Below are positions 40,673-41,470 of a stretch of 41,470 bases of DNA, one piece after another. Location of the stretch: contig JAFYIZ010000014.1 of the NCBI GenBank assembly GCA_017538365.1, positions 1 through 41,470 on the forward strand, read 5' to 3'. How positions within the stretch are numbered: position 1 is the first letter of the stretch; each line of letters begins with the position of its first letter. The notes under the pieces were generated by a model. The model was not told the origin of the DNA. It searched no databases and saw nothing but the letters and a program-made list of their open reading frames with translations. Position numbers and translations under genes: made by a program. Source of the stretch: a bacterium. GTDB lineage: Bacteria; UBP6; UBA1177.

Positions 40673-41470
40673 GTGTTTTCCTTCAATAAAAATCCTGTAG
40701 GTATCTTTGACAGCGGTGTCGGCGGTCTTACTGTTTTTGATCAGGTAAAGAAAGTTCTTCCCTGCGAAAGTGTTTTTTATCTCGGCGATACGGCGCGTGT
40801 TCCGTACGGAAGCAAGTCGGTCGATGTTGTAAAACACTATTCGCTTGCCAATGTCAATCTGCTGATGGCTTTAGGCGTCAAGGCGGTCGTTGTTGCATGC
40901 AATACAGCTTCGGCTGCGGCGCTTTCATTCCTGCAGGAGCGTTTCCCGAATTTCAACATCATAGGTGTTATCGAACCGGTTGTCGAATATCTGCTGACTC
41001 GGCCTGAACTTAAGCGTATTGGTATAATCGGAACGAATACGACTATTTTGTCGGGAGCTTATCAGAAGGCTTTAATCCGCGGCAACAAAAATCTCGATAT
41101 TTCGGCAAAGGCGTGTCCGCTGTTCGTTCATCTGGTGGAAGAAGGGCTTTTCAATGGAGAGATCACCGAAATGGCGATCGATATGTATCTCTCTGAAATG
41201 AAGAAGAATCCGCCTGATGCTCTTGTGCTCGGATGTACGCATTATCCGATGCTGAGAAATGTCATAAACGATTATTTCGGCAAAAAAGTCGAGATTTTGG
41301 ACACAGCTTTTTACACGGCAAAAAAACTTGCAGGAATTTTATCTGAAAATGGTATGATGAATTGTGAAAGTGTTGAGAATGACAGGTTTTTTGTCACCGA
41401 TGATCCGAATTCTTTCAAGGCTACGGCAGAGCTTTTCCTCGGATATAAAGTCGGCAATGTCTTTCATATA
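40673..41470 (+). CDS. murI: Glutamate racemase, 3' end at window edge
   Basis: The frame from GTG at 40673 runs 266 codons to the window end without a stop. 'PVGIFDSGVGGLTVFDQV' holds the N-terminal Asp-Ser of the active site, 'YLGDTARVPYGSKS' follows, the first catalytic Cys is in 'VVACNTASAAAL', and the second in 'LVLGCTHYPML'. MurI converts L- to D-glutamate for peptidoglycan. Family length is 260-285, so only a few residues are missing. The GTG start follows the previous stop by eight bases and has no clear Shine-Dalgarno, suggesting translational coupling to the barrel gene. Being in the same operon as an envelope-spanning complex is notable. Confidence 0.93.
   Translation, partial: MFSFNKNPVGIFDSGVGGLTVFDQVKKVLPCESVFYLGDTARVPYGSKSVDVVKHYSLANVNLLMALGVKAVVVACNTASAAALSFLQERFPNFNIIGVIEPVVEYLLTRPELKRIGIIGTNTTILSGAYQKALIRGNKNLDISAKACPLFVHLVEEGLFNGEITEMAIDMYLSEMKKNPPDALVLGCTHYPMLRNVINDYFGKKVEILDTAFYTAKKLAGILSENGMMNCESVENDRFFVTDDPNSFKATAELFLGYKVGNVFHI

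Noticed and set aside
1-41470. tRNA, rRNA, riboswitch, integrase or insertion sequence transposase
   Set aside because: All intergenic gaps were read; none contains a tRNA-like cloverleaf, a known riboswitch core or a transposase fragment.

Overview
The window is about 41.5 kb of a moderate-GC Gram-negative bacterial chromosome. It encodes outer-membrane channels, barrels, many lipoproteins and a TolC/RND efflux system. Several families point to a Myxococcota-like (deltaproteobacterial-grade) lineage: a Glt/Nfs-type envelope gene set, an AgmX/PglI C-terminal domain, a CglF-like small exported protein, and DUF1566 lipoproteins with long Asp/Ser/Thr-rich linkers. This placement rests on family recognition alone. 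No rRNA, tRNA, CRISPR array or phage module was seen, and no gene-free stretch exceeds 300 bases.

Layout. 1-638 holds a 3'-truncated YihY/BrkB membrane protein. 670-775 is a composite palindromic repeat. 824-7325 (minus) is an efflux operon read as TetR regulator, adaptor, RND pump, small P-II-like protein, TolC-like channel. 7457-10558 (minus) is a single-chain MmeI-like restriction-modification enzyme carrying two in-frame copies of mobile palindromic repeats. 10767-14883 (plus) has RidA, a lipoprotein, a TPR protein and a YfbK-like von Willebrand A lipoprotein. 14889-18746 (minus) is one frame joining a GH13 amylase-like enzyme to an L-cysteine desulfidase-like domain, with an internal ribosome-binding site at the junction. 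dinD (18995-19828) follows. Next come a large DUF1566/EGF-like surface lipoprotein and a CsgG/LpoB-like membrane protein (19910-23323, minus), YqeY, rpsU with a clear terminator, a YitT-type membrane protein, a PlsC acyltransferase, a porin-like protein, a metallophosphoesterase and an acyl-CoA dehydrogenase (to 30705).

The most notable region is 30891-41470 (plus), a tight run of eight genes: outer-membrane barrel, TPR lipoprotein, 1209-residue TPR protein, TPR lipoprotein, CglF-like small protein, FHA-like/transmembrane/AgmX-PglI protein, a second barrel, and murI. Content and order match, gene by gene, what I recall of the Myxococcus Nfs (spore coat) and Glt (gliding) trans-envelope complexes (A/B, C, D, E, F, G, H). 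The proton-driven motor (AglRQS, TolQR/MotAB type) is not in the window. MurI is apparently co-transcribed, which suggests a link between this envelope machine and peptidoglycan synthesis.
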